A stretch of DNA of 40,518 bases from JAHFRG01 sp036522275. GTDB lineage: Bacteria > Pseudomonadota > Gammaproteobacteria > Burkholderiales > JAHFRG01. The translations under genes were made by a program, and so were the position numbers. Shown here piece by piece: positions 1 through 7,433 of the stretch. Numbering within the stretch: the first letter of the stretch is position 1; each line of letters opens with the position of its first letter. The notes beneath the pieces are model-generated. The model saw only the letters and a program-made list of their open reading frames with translations. It ran no database searches and was not told the DNA's origin. The stretch covers positions 1-40,518 of the forward strand of contig DATDGC010000034.1 of assembly GCA_036522275.1 (NCBI GenBank), written 5' to 3'.

Positions 1-333
1 GCAGCCAAGGGTTAATCTCCTTGGCAAGCCAAGCGACAAAGCAGATCGCCCGAAAAGCGCCCCGGACTCGGACTCGCGTGAGCGTGGAGCGGGAAGGGGC
101 GCAAGCTGCCGCAAGAGACACCGTTAAACGGGGCGCTCATGCTGCCGCTCCCGCACCCCAAGCTTCGCTGACCGTGTCGCGGCAGCCGTCCCGACCGGGT
201 TTCGGCGCAATGCGGCGCTTGCATCGTTGCGCTCCTCGTGCTTAAGCTACGGCTAGGCACCTTCGTCGCGCGCCTTGCAATCATCCGCATTGCGCCAGAA
301 ACGCGCTCCACGGAGGACTTAATCAGAGGTCCC
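1..333. repeat. Family A repeat, left end outside the window
   Basis: GC-rich non-coding DNA ending in the terminal inverted repeat GGACTTAATCAGAGGTCCC at 315-333. The partner TIR would lie left of the window. Its left part (about 1-52) is the reverse complement of the segment near 29250-29305, and its right half (about 205-320) is the reverse complement of the left half of the element at 31510-31784, so the copy lies in the opposite orientation. Positions 58-190 also match segments near 3310-3450 and 27300-27430. ORFs in this stretch look like chance products of high GC. It ends 34 bp before the acyl-CoA ligase start. Confidence 0.75.
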
Positions 334-367
334 TAGATAATGAAATACTACAGGCAAATCGCCCTCC

Positions 368-2017
368 ATGAATAATCTCGCCTATTTGCTGCAGCAGAAA
401 CTCGAGGTGCCGCAAAAACCGCTTTACCGGGAGTTTGTAAATGGCGCGTGGCGTTTATTCACCGCGCAAGACATTGCCGGCATGGCGGCGCGCTGGCAAC
501 AGGCGTTCCGCGGCCAAGGTTTCGAAAAAGGCGACCGCGTAGCGCTGTGCCTTAAAAACGGCGCCACCTGGGTAGCGATAGATATGGCCGCCCTGGGCAT
601 GGGCCTGGTGGTGGTGCCGCTATATGTCAACGATAACGCCAAGAATATCGCGTGGTGTATAGCCGATTCCGAAGCGCGGCTGCTGATCCTGGAAAATACG
701 CGCATGCTGGAGACCTTGCGCCGCGAGGCCGGTCATTTACCTCCCATCGTTTGCATCGAAGGCGATTCCCAAGTGAATACGCTGGAAAGCTGGCTGTCCA
801 AGGCCGGTGAGGAATTTAGGGTCGTGGAAATCGAGCCCGACAGCCTTGCCACCATTGTTTATACCTCAGGCACGGCGGGACCCCCCAAAGGCGTAAAACT
901 CTCGCACCGCAATATTCTTTCCAACATGCACGCCGTGCTCAAGGCAGTGGAGCTTCATGCGACCGACCGTGTACTCTCGGTGTTGCCGCTCTCTCACATG
1001 TTCGAGCGCACTTGCGGCTATTACCTGACTTTGCATGTCGGAGTGCAAGTGATATATACGCGGGGCGTCCAGCAGTTGGCTGAAGATTTGGCGACGCAAC
1101 AGCCCACTATCCTGCTTGCCGTACCACGCGTGCTGGAACGCTTCAAGGTGCGCATCGAGGAAAAGCTGGCGAGCTCCTTTTTCAAGCGGCAGTTGTTTGC
1201 GCTCACCATCAAATTCGGCTGGCAGGTTTACCAGCAGCAAGCCAACGCGCTGGAGCGGGTGGTTTATGGATTGCTGAAAAAACTGGTCGCAGACCCGATC
1301 CTGGCTAAGCTTGGCGGAAAATTGCGCATGGTGTTTGTGGGCGGTGCGGCGCTCGATCAGCGCGTGGGGCGGACGTTCATCGGCCTGGGATTGCGCATCA
1401 CGCAGGGCTATGGGCTGACTGAAACCTCGCCAGTGATTGCCGGCAACCGCGAAGGAGACAGGGACCTCGCTTCGGTCGGCGCGCCGCTGGAGAATCTGCA
1501 AGTCCGCGTCAACCAGGCAGGCGAACTATTGGTGCGCGGACCTTCGGTTATGCTGGGCTACTGGCGCAACCCTGAAGCCACCCGAGCGGTTTTGGATGAC
1601 GAAGGTTGGTTGAATACCGGCGACCAGGTGGAGATCCGCGACGGCAACATTTACATCAAAGGCCGTACTAAGGATGTTCTGGTGCTCTCCAACGGAGAAA
1701 AAGTGCCGCCGCAGGAAGTTGAAACCGCCATCCTGAGCGACGGAATTTTCGAGCAGGTGATGCTGGTGGGCGAAGGCCGTGCTTATTTAACCCTGCTGGC
1801 GGTGACGCAGGAAACGGACAGGAAGAAACTCATCAGGTGCGCCAACGAGAAACTCAAAAACTTCCCGCGCTATATCCGAGTGCGCCGTGTGATTCCGCTC
1901 AAAGAACCATGGAGCATAGAAAACGGCCTGCTCACTCCGACCCTGAAAGTCAAGCGCAAGCAGGTGCACGAGAAATTCAATACGGAAATCGAAAAAGTAT
2001 ATGGCGAAACCGGTTAA
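368..2017 (+). CDS. AMP-dependent synthetase/ligase, probable long-chain fatty acid-CoA ligase
   Basis: A 549-residue adenylate-forming enzyme, expected to activate a fatty acid with ATP and join it to CoA. The P-loop-like AMP-binding motif YTSGTAGPPKG lies near residues 165-175, the adenine-binding motif QGYGLTET at 346-353, and the hinge and C-terminal lobe contain GDQVEIRDG and IKGRTKDVLVLSNGEKV. The length suits the long-chain acyl-CoA synthetase branch. No clear Shine-Dalgarno precedes the ATG, and the upstream DNA is a family A repeat, so the native promoter may be displaced. The stop overlaps the end of the convergent hemJ gene by 4 bp. The exact chain-length preference cannot be read from sequence. 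Confidence 0.9.
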   Translation: MNNLAYLLQQKLEVPQKPLYREFVNGAWRLFTAQDIAGMAARWQQAFRGQGFEKGDRVALCLKNGATWVAIDMAALGMGLVVVPLYVNDNAKNIAWCIADSEARLLILENTRMLETLRREAGHLPPIVCIEGDSQVNTLESWLSKAGEEFRVVEIEPDSLATIVYTSGTAGPPKGVKLSHRNILSNMHAVLKAVELHATDRVLSVLPLSHMFERTCGYYLTLHVGVQVIYTRGVQQLAEDLATQQPTILLAVPRVLERFKVRIEEKLASSFFKRQLFALTIKFGWQVYQQQANALERVVYGLLKKLVADPILAKLGGKLRMVFVGGAALDQRVGRTFIGLGLRITQGYGLTETSPVIAGNREGDRDLASVGAPLENLQVRVNQAGELLVRGPSVMLGYWRNPEATRAVLDDEGWLNTGDQVEIRDGNIYIKGRTKDVLVLSNGEKVPPQEVETAILSDGIFEQVMLVGEGRAYLTLLAVTQETDRKKLIRCANEKLKNFPRYIRVRRVIPLKEPWSIENGLLTPTLKVKRKQVHEKFNTEIEKVYGETG

Positions 2018-2424
2018 AATGGCTTTACCACCGCCAGAATCACCACCGCGATCAAAATCAATGTTGGAAATTCATTAATCCAGCGGTAAAACTTCGGGCT
2101 GTGGCTCTTGGGATCGCTCTTGATGTCAATCAGCAGCTTGCCGCAATACAGGTGGAACAGAATCAGCAGTGACACCAAGCCGAGCTTGATGTTCAGCCAC
2201 ATGCCGGAAGCAACGGAACCCAGCAACCAGAAGCCAAAGACCAGCGTCAGCACCGCCCCCGGCGTCATGATGTAGAAATAGAGCTTGCGCTCCATGATAA
2301 GGAAGCGCTCGATGCTGATTTTGTCTTCGGCCGCCGAGTGGTAGACAAACAGCCGCGGTAAATAAAACAGCCCGGCAAACCAGGTGACCATGGAAATCAC
2401 ATGAAACGCTTTAACCCAGAGCAT
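2014..2424 (-). CDS. hemJ: HemJ-type protoporphyrinogen IX oxidase
   Basis: A 136-residue integral membrane protein of the HemJ (UPF0093) family, which oxidises protoporphyrinogen IX to protoporphyrin IX in haem synthesis. About four hydrophobic helices are visible. The N-terminus MLWVKAFHVISMVTWF carries the conserved His at residue 8, and a Lys lies in WLNIKLG near residue 80; family studies implicate both in haem binding. I chose the ATG at 2424 because homologues begin there; the frame stays open to 2475, but that extension lies in a repeat. It converges with the acyl-CoA ligase with a 4-bp overlap. Confidence 0.87.
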   Translation of the reverse strand: MLWVKAFHVISMVTWFAGLFYLPRLFVYHSAAEDKISIERFLIMERKLYFYIMTPGAVLTLVFGFWLLGSVASGMWLNIKLGLVSLLILFHLYCGKLLIDIKSDPKSHSPKFYRWINEFPTLILIAVVILAVVKPF

Positions 2425-2443
2425 AATCTTAAATTCCGCAGTT

Positions 2444-2524
2444 AACCGCCGATGCACGCCGATAAACCCCGACAAAACAGATTATTTTTTCCGGCCGCTG
2501 AAATATCTGCGTTCATCTGCGGTT
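2444..2524. repeat. Inverted-repeat pair of AACCGCAGATGAACGCAGAT type
   Basis: The left arm AACCGCCGATGCACGCCGAT (2444-2463) and the right arm (2505-2524, reverse complement AACCGCAGATGAACGCAGAT) match at 17 of 20 positions. All three differences are C in the left arm against A in the right, at the same place in each unit of the motif. The interior is 41 bp with a T-tract. In layout it resembles the family B repeats of the trp operon. It lies between the hydrolase stop and the hemJ start on the minus strand. Confidence 0.65.
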
Positions 2525-2623
2525 TAGCGAGTTTTTGGGTTTATGTCAACAAGCGCCGGCGTGTCAATACCGGCGCCGTTAGACAATCCTGATGCAGCGT
2601 GTGTTGCGCAAGTCCTGCATGTT

Positions 2624-3235
2624 TTAATGCCGGAAAGTGTCAAGCACGATCTGTTTGAGTTGTGGCAGCCGCCCATGAAAAAAATGGCCGGCACCGGGCA
2701 GCACCATAACCCGCAATTCCTGCGGCTGCGCCCAGGCCAGCACTGCGGCCAGCGGTACCACATCATCCTGGTCGCCGTGAATGACCAGTGTATTGGCCGG
2801 GACAGTACCGACATCGAAGCGACCCACCGCGGGCGCAATCAGCACCAGCTTTTCCGCAGGCAGGTGTTTTATCACGCGTGATTGCACGAAAGCGCCGAAG
2901 GAAAACCCCGCAAGTACCAACGGCAAATCACCGAATTGGCCTTTTGCGTACTCCGCCACCGCCAGCATATCTTGCGTTTCGCCCTTGCCCTCATCATAAC
3001 GGCCCTGGCTTTCGCCCACACCGCGCAAATTCGGCCGCAGCGCGCAATAGTCCAGCTCAAAAAAAGCTTTGGCCACCGTTTGCACTACTTTATTCTCGAG
3101 CGTGCCGCCAAACTGCGAGTGGGGATGGGCGATCAGCGCTATACCGCTGCGTTTTTCTCCAGGGTCGTTGATGACGGTCTCCAGCATGCCTGCCGGTCCA
3201 TCGATAAAAATCTTTTTTAAAGCTGAATTGTGCAA
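2624..3235 (-). CDS. Alpha/beta hydrolase, serine hydrolase fold
   Basis: A 203-residue soluble alpha/beta hydrolase. The nucleophile elbow is GFSFG. The acid is expected in HGDQDDVVP and the catalytic His in GAGHFFHG, so the Ser-Asp-His triad looks complete. An early HPHSQFGG segment and NLRGVGESQG are typical of the COG2945-type small hydrolases. The best start I see is TTG at 3233-3235, because the first in-frame ATG would remove the conserved N-terminal strand (KKIFIDGPAG). The neighbouring ferredoxin and vanZ-like genes run in the same direction, but a repeat separates them. The substrate is unknown. Confidence 0.8.
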   Translation of the reverse strand: MHNSALKKIFIDGPAGMLETVINDPGEKRSGIALIAHPHSQFGGTLENKVVQTVAKAFFELDYCALRPNLRGVGESQGRYDEGKGETQDMLAVAEYAKGQFGDLPLVLAGFSFGAFVQSRVIKHLPAEKLVLIAPAVGRFDVGTVPANTLVIHGDQDDVVPLAAVLAWAQPQELRVMVLPGAGHFFHGRLPQLKQIVLDTFRH

Positions 3236-3289
3236 TGTGTAGCTATTTTTGTAAAAGTAAGGATGCTATTAGATAAAGTAACCCCTGTT

Positions 3290-3540
3290 CCGCCGCCGAG
3301 TTGCGTAGTCAAACCGGGGGGCTGCCGCGACACGGTGAGCGAAGCTCTTGGGTGCGGGAGCGGCAGCAATGGCGCCCCGTTGCAGGGTACCACCTGCGGC
3401 AGCATGCGCCCCTTCCCGCTCCACGCTGTGCGAGTCCGAGTCCGGGGCGTCGGCGAGCACTGTTTGAGCACTAGCCGCGTAGCGGATCGTGCGAGTTGCG
3501 CAGCCGCCCGGTTTGGCGAGCAACGCAGGGTACCTGAAGG
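3290..3540. repeat. Family A core fragments without TIRs
   Basis: GC-rich non-coding DNA matching, in reverse orientation, the core of the repeat at 1-333. The shared part runs from the CGACACGGTGAGCGAAGCTC region near 3330 to GCGAGTCCGAGTCCGGGGCG near 3430. No GGAACCTCTGATTAAG-type terminus is present, so this looks like a decayed or recombined piece. It separates the hydrolase gene from the ferredoxin gene, which are otherwise co-directional. No gene is credible here. Confidence 0.6.
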
Positions 3541-3566
3541 GCGGCGGAAGGGGACGGCTTTCTTTT

Positions 3567-3600
3567 GGTTACTTTTCTTGGCCGCGCAAGAAAAGTAACC
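3567..3600. repeat. Perfect 14-bp palindromic hairpin
   Basis: The arms GGTTACTTTTCTTG (3567-3580) and CAAGAAAAGTAACC (3587-3600) are perfect reverse complements around a 6-base loop GCCGCG. From memory, similar hairpins are a common dispersed repeat in proteobacterial genomes. It lies 23 bp beyond the ferredoxin stop on the minus strand and could act as a transcript-end or stabilising hairpin, although no T-tract follows in that direction. Confidence 0.8.
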
Positions 3601-3623
3601 AGCAGCCGGGCTGCCCCCGGCGA

Positions 3624-3932
3624 TCAAATCTTCAGACGCGTGACAACGCGCCCATGCAGCAAATGCTCTTCAATGATCTCGTCTATATCGTGCTTGTCCA
3701 TATAGGTGTACCACACGCCATCCGGGTACACCACCAGCACCGGCCCTTCATCGCAGCGGTCCATGCAACCCGCAGAATTGACGCGAATCTTGCCTTTACC
3801 ATTGAGATTGAGCGCTCTTATTTTGTCCTTGGCATAGCCGCGCAAGTCGCGGGAATGGTGATTGTTGCAGCAAGTTTCACCCGGCTCGCGCTGATTGCAG
3901 CAGAAAAACACATGTTTTTGATAATGACTCAC
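3624..3932 (-). CDS. (2Fe-2S) ferredoxin domain protein, thioredoxin-like type
   Basis: About 102 residues with the cysteine pattern of thioredoxin-like [2Fe-2S] ferredoxins (COG3411): HVFFCCNQREPGETCC near the N-terminus and SAGCMDRCDEGP in the middle, supplying the four cluster ligands. It probably serves as a small electron carrier. I prefer the GTG at 3930-3932, giving an N-terminus MSHYQKHVFFC as in the family; a TTG at 3950 would add six residues. The vanZ-like gene ends 33 bp upstream in the same direction, so the two may share a transcript. Confidence 0.85.
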   Translation of the reverse strand: MSHYQKHVFFCCNQREPGETCCNNHHSRDLRGYAKDKIRALNLNGKGKIRVNSAGCMDRCDEGPVLVVYPDGVWYTYMDKHDIDEIIEEHLLHGRVVTRLKI

Positions 3933-3965
3933 GGCACCAGCCAAGTGCAAAAGCAGTTCAATTCA

Positions 3966-5060
3966 TTATACTCGATGCCGGACTAGGGCGCGGAGTCTTT
4001 GGACAAACAGGCAGAGATAACCGAGCGCGGCAAACGACCATAGTTCAGCGACTATCCGCGCCAGGCCGGTGAAATTGAGCAAATGCCCGTAATGCCAACT
4101 GAACAGCGCCAGCGCCGGTTGAGCATCGCCCCGGTGCAGGTGCGAGATGAAAATGCCTACAGCCAGGGCAAAAGCGCACAGCAGGATAACGCGGCGCAGT
4201 GTCAGCAGCAGTGAGACCGCGACGATAAACAAACCATATCCGATGCCGATGACTGATTCGGCAGTAAGCCATTGCAGCATTGCTTGCGGCTTGAGCAGCA
4301 CTGCCGCAGCCAGAAGCTTGATGACGGAGGCTGTCGACAACAGCACCAATATGGCGATGAGGGCGGCTTTGGCCGTGCGCATCAGCAACATCAAGAGCAG
4401 ACTGACGCCAACCAGATTGCACATTACCGACAGCGTGCCGAGCAGACTTAGACCGCGCATAAACGGGCTGCTGTTTTCCGCAAAAAAAACTATTCCCAGG
4501 AGCGGCAGGGAGGGGTTTAATTGGCTGACAAACCACAGTCCCAGCAGCACCAGTCCCATATCGCCAAGGCTTCCGGAAACAAACCATCGGTCACGAAAAT
4601 CGGCGAGATGGACGGCAATCAGTTTGCGCACGTCCTGGCGTGCCGCAATAAGTGCGCCGATCAAGCCGCCCAATCCGTTGGTTAGAACATCCAGCGTGGA
4701 GCTGGTGCGGGCAGGTAAATACATTTGTACCGCCTCCATTGACAGGCTTAACGCAAATCCGGTAAGCGCGGAGATTATCAATGCACCCTTGATGCTTAAA
4801 CGCGATTGCAGCGCCAGCACAAGCAGAAAGCCCAGCGGAAGATAAGCGAGAAAATTGATGAAAATGTCGAAACGCCGGGTATGCCGCGACCAGGGAGTGA
4901 ACAGGAACGACCATATTCCCACGCCGGGATCGCGCCAGCCGGTAAAGGGGATCAAGCTGGCATAGACGACAAGGACTAGGTAAGCTACAGCGAGATAACC
5001 GGCAAGCCTTGAGCCGCGCGGATATGAAACTGATTTATCAGCTGCAGGTAGAGAGGCCAT
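3966..5060 (-). CDS. VanZ family membrane protein
   Basis: A 364-residue polytopic membrane protein with about ten hydrophobic segments. The first 140 residues form a VanZ-like domain: VVYASLIPFTGW in the first helix, NFLAYLPLGFLL, then SLSMEAVQMYLPAR and DVLTNGLGGLIGA. The C-terminal half is further membrane helices without a motif I recognise, making it about twice the length of minimal VanZ proteins. VanZ of enterococci gives low-level teicoplanin resistance, but the role of proteobacterial members is not established. It is the first gene of a minus-strand group with the ferredoxin gene. Confidence 0.85.
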   Translation of the reverse strand: MASLPAADKSVSYPRGSRLAGYLAVAYLVLVVYASLIPFTGWRDPGVGIWSFLFTPWSRHTRRFDIFINFLAYLPLGFLLVLALQSRLSIKGALIISALTGFALSLSMEAVQMYLPARTSSTLDVLTNGLGGLIGALIAARQDVRKLIAVHLADFRDRWFVSGSLGDMGLVLLGLWFVSQLNPSLPLLGIVFFAENSSPFMRGLSLLGTLSVMCNLVGVSLLLMLLMRTAKAALIAILVLLSTASVIKLLAAAVLLKPQAMLQWLTAESVIGIGYGLFIVAVSLLLTLRRVILLCAFALAVGIFISHLHRGDAQPALALFSWHYGHLLNFTGLARIVAELWSFAALGYLCLFVQRLRALVRHRV

Positions 5061-5193
5061 TATTGTTTCGTCCAGATCGCACCCTTTCCACGCCGAGACA
5101 TCATTCTATGACATATTTAATGGCGACGCCGACTGCCTTTGCGCTTTGCGCAATTGCGCTTCAACCATACAGCCGACAGGACAGAAGCCGGCG

Positions 5194-5199
5194 TATAAT
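5194..5199 (+). promoter_or_regulatory. Candidate -10 element for the eipA-like gene
   Basis: TATAAT lies about 30 bp upstream of the start codon at 5230, in the divergent gap after the vanZ-like gene. No good TTGACA-like hexamer sits at the usual distance, so only the -10 is supported. Confidence 0.4.
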
Positions 5200-5229
5200 T
5201 CAAGGTAAGTAATTTGTTAGGCGCCGACC

Positions 5230-5814
5230 ATGCTTAAAAGCAGAATTTATCTTTATCTGACCGCGGCCGCTCTGAACCTTTTGTTGGCGGCTTCTGCTGG
5301 CGCGGCCGAGGAGCAAAAAGATAAAGATAAAGACACCTACGACCAGAATACCGTCATCAAAGACGCCACGGCTTTCTTCGGTAAAGGCGCGGAGGGTATA
5401 GGCGGGGTTGTCGAGAAAGCTCTCAAGGATCATGGCAGGCCCAACGGTTACATCAGGGGCGAGGAAGTGAGCGGTGCATTTGTCGTGGGTCTGCGTTATG
5501 GCGACGGCACGCTAACGCTCAAGAACAAGGGCAGCCGGATAGTCAACTGGCAAGGACCGTCCATCGGCTTTGATGTGGGAGGGGATGCCTCCAAGGTCTT
5601 CGTGCTGGTTTACAACCTGGAGAAAATGGACGATATTTTCCAGCGATTCCCGGCAGTGGATGGAAGTCTTTACTTTGTCGCGGGCACGAGCATCAATTAT
5701 CATCAAAGTGGCAATATTATCCTGGCGCCGATAAGACTGGGAGTGGGTTTGCGCTTCGGAATAAACGTCGGCTATATGCATTACACGAGAACCAAGAGCT
5801 GGAACCCGCTGTAA
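5230..5814 (+). CDS. DUF1134/EipA family envelope protein
   Basis: A 194-residue exported protein. A signal peptide spans about residues 1-25 (LLLAASAGAA-E), followed by a Lys/Asp-rich stretch. The DUF1134 signature then follows: FFGKGAEGIGGVVEKAL, GRPNGYIRGEEVSGAFVVGL, NWQGPSIGFDVGGDASKVF, APIRLGVGLRFGINVGYM and a terminal WNPL. The Brucella member EipA is a periplasmic beta-barrel protein needed for envelope integrity, so an envelope role is the best inference. The gene stands alone, divergent from vanZ, with mpl 86 bp downstream. Confidence 0.85.
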   Translation: MLKSRIYLYLTAAALNLLLAASAGAAEEQKDKDKDTYDQNTVIKDATAFFGKGAEGIGGVVEKALKDHGRPNGYIRGEEVSGAFVVGLRYGDGTLTLKNKGSRIVNWQGPSIGFDVGGDASKVFVLVYNLEKMDDIFQRFPAVDGSLYFVAGTSINYHQSGNIILAPIRLGVGLRFGINVGYMHYTRTKSWNPL

Positions 5815-5900
5815 ACCAAGCACGGCATCCAGGCATGTTCCGCGGTTTCTAGAACGACGCCATTCATTTGTAATCCCGCGCTCCTTTTATTTTAATAATA

Positions 5901-7247
5901 ATGCACATTCACATCCTCGGTATCTGCGGCAGCTTCATGGGCGGCATCGCCGTGCTCGCAAAACAGGCGGGGCACAATGTCACGGGTTGTGACGCCAATA
6001 TCTATCCGCCGATGAGCACCCAGCTTGAAAAGCAGAACATCGCCCTCACCGAAGGTTTCTCCGCCGATCAAGTCAAACTCAAGCCTGACGTCTTCGTCAT
6101 CGGCAACGTGGTGCCCCGCGGCAATCCGCTGATCGAGGAAATTCTGAACCGTGGACTACCTAATATTTCCGGGCCGCAATGGCTGGCTGATAACACGCTC
6201 AGAGACAAATGGGTGCTGGCGGTAGCCGGCACACACGGCAAGACCACCACCGCTTCGATGCTTGCCTGGATACTGGAACATGCAGGTTTGAAACCGGGTT
6301 TTTTAATCGGCGGAGTGCCGGAAAATTTCGGCATTTCGGCGCGATTGTCCGATACGGAATTCTTTGTTATTGAAGCCGACGAATACGACACCGCGTTTTT
6401 TGACAAGCGCTCCAAGTTCGTGCATTACCGCTCGCGCACCACGCTCCTCAACAACCTGGAGTTCGACCATGCGGACATCTTTCCAGATCTCGCCGCGATT
6501 GAAACCCAGTTTCACCATTTGGTGCGCACGCTCCCGTCTAACGGGCTCATCATCGCCAACGGCCGCGACGCGAACCTCCAGCGCGTGCTGCAACGCGGCT
6601 GCTGGACATCGGTGGAATACTTCGGCGTGGACGAGGGCTGGCAGGCAAAGGGCGCTGACGGAAGTTTCGTCATCAGTGACAAAGGCAAAATCATGGGCAC
6701 GCTTAAGTGGAGCTTGCTCGGTGAACACAACCGCATGAATGCGCTCGCCGCGCTGCTCGCCGCGCGCCATGCCGGCGTGCCGGTTGATAACGGAATTGCA
6801 GCGCTGGGAGAATTCTCAAGCGTCAAACGGCGCATGGAAGTAAGGGGCGTGGTAAAAGGCATCACGGTGTACGATGATTTCGCCCACCACCCTACCGCGA
6901 TTCGCACCACGCTGGAGGGGCTGCGCGATAAAGTGAACAGCGCGCGCATCATCGCCGTGCTTGAGCCGCGCTCCAACACCATGAAAATGGGCGTGATGAA
7001 AGACGCGCTGGCGGAAAGCCTCGCTTCTGCTGACCAAATATTTTGCTACACGGCAAATCTCGGCTGGGATGCAAAGGCTGCATTGAAGCCGCTGGGCGGC
7101 CGCGTGCATACCTTTGATGACCTGCAGCAATTGATCAGCGCCGTTGTCAACAGCGCGAGTCCCGGCGATCATGTGCTGATCATGAGTAACGGCGGTTTCG
7201 GCGGCATCCACGAAAAATTGCTCGCTATCCTTCGTCTTCGACCGTGA
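5901..7247 (+). CDS. mpl: UDP-N-acetylmuramate:L-alanyl-gamma-D-glutamyl-meso-diaminopimelate ligase
   Basis: A 448-residue Mur-ligase-family enzyme that recycles cell-wall tripeptide by joining it to UDP-MurNAc in the cytoplasm. The N-terminal Rossmann segment HIHILGICGSFMGGIAVLA and the DANIYPPMS region are characteristic of Mpl rather than MurC. The ATP-binding loop GTHGKTT lies at residues 110-116, followed by EADEYDTAFFDKRSKF and DDFAHHPTAI. The length is normal. The ATG at 5901 gives the standard N-terminus, but the preceding DNA is A/T-rich without an evident Shine-Dalgarno. Confidence 0.95.
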   Translation: MHIHILGICGSFMGGIAVLAKQAGHNVTGCDANIYPPMSTQLEKQNIALTEGFSADQVKLKPDVFVIGNVVPRGNPLIEEILNRGLPNISGPQWLADNTLRDKWVLAVAGTHGKTTTASMLAWILEHAGLKPGFLIGGVPENFGISARLSDTEFFVIEADEYDTAFFDKRSKFVHYRSRTTLLNNLEFDHADIFPDLAAIETQFHHLVRTLPSNGLIIANGRDANLQRVLQRGCWTSVEYFGVDEGWQAKGADGSFVISDKGKIMGTLKWSLLGEHNRMNALAALLAARHAGVPVDNGIAALGEFSSVKRRMEVRGVVKGITVYDDFAHHPTAIRTTLEGLRDKVNSARIIAVLEPRSNTMKMGVMKDALAESLASADQIFCYTANLGWDAKAALKPLGGRVHTFDDLQQLISAVVNSASPGDHVLIMSNGGFGGIHEKLLAILRLRP

Positions 7248-7377
7248 TGCTTTGGCGCGCAGCAGGTCGTGATCGAAGGCAGTGACCACGGGTTCCGGAA
7301 TTATTCCGACTACGTCCCCATGATTCTGGAGTTTGCGGGGGAATAATTGTCTCAACCGGGAATGAAACGTCCTGGGG

Positions 7378-7383
7378 TATAAT
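7378..7383 (+). promoter_or_regulatory. Candidate -10 element for the RNB exoribonuclease gene
   Basis: TATAAT sits 50 bp before the ATG at 7434, in the 186-bp gap after mpl. The -35 region is not convincing. The gap otherwise holds no gene that I can support. Confidence 0.4.
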
Positions 7384-7433
7384 TCCGCCATTCCCATTCT
7401 GCCGCTTTCACGGCACCCACCCGTGTCATTCCC

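Noticed and set aside
21..311. Open frames on both strands in the first repeat
   Set aside because: They fall inside a family A repeat, have Arg/Ala/Pro-rich compositions typical of GC-rich non-coding DNA, and recur as different frames in other copies.
866..1501. Long antisense frame within the acyl-CoA ligase gene
   Set aside because: The opposite strand encodes a complete enzyme with all motifs; the antisense product has no recognisable pattern.
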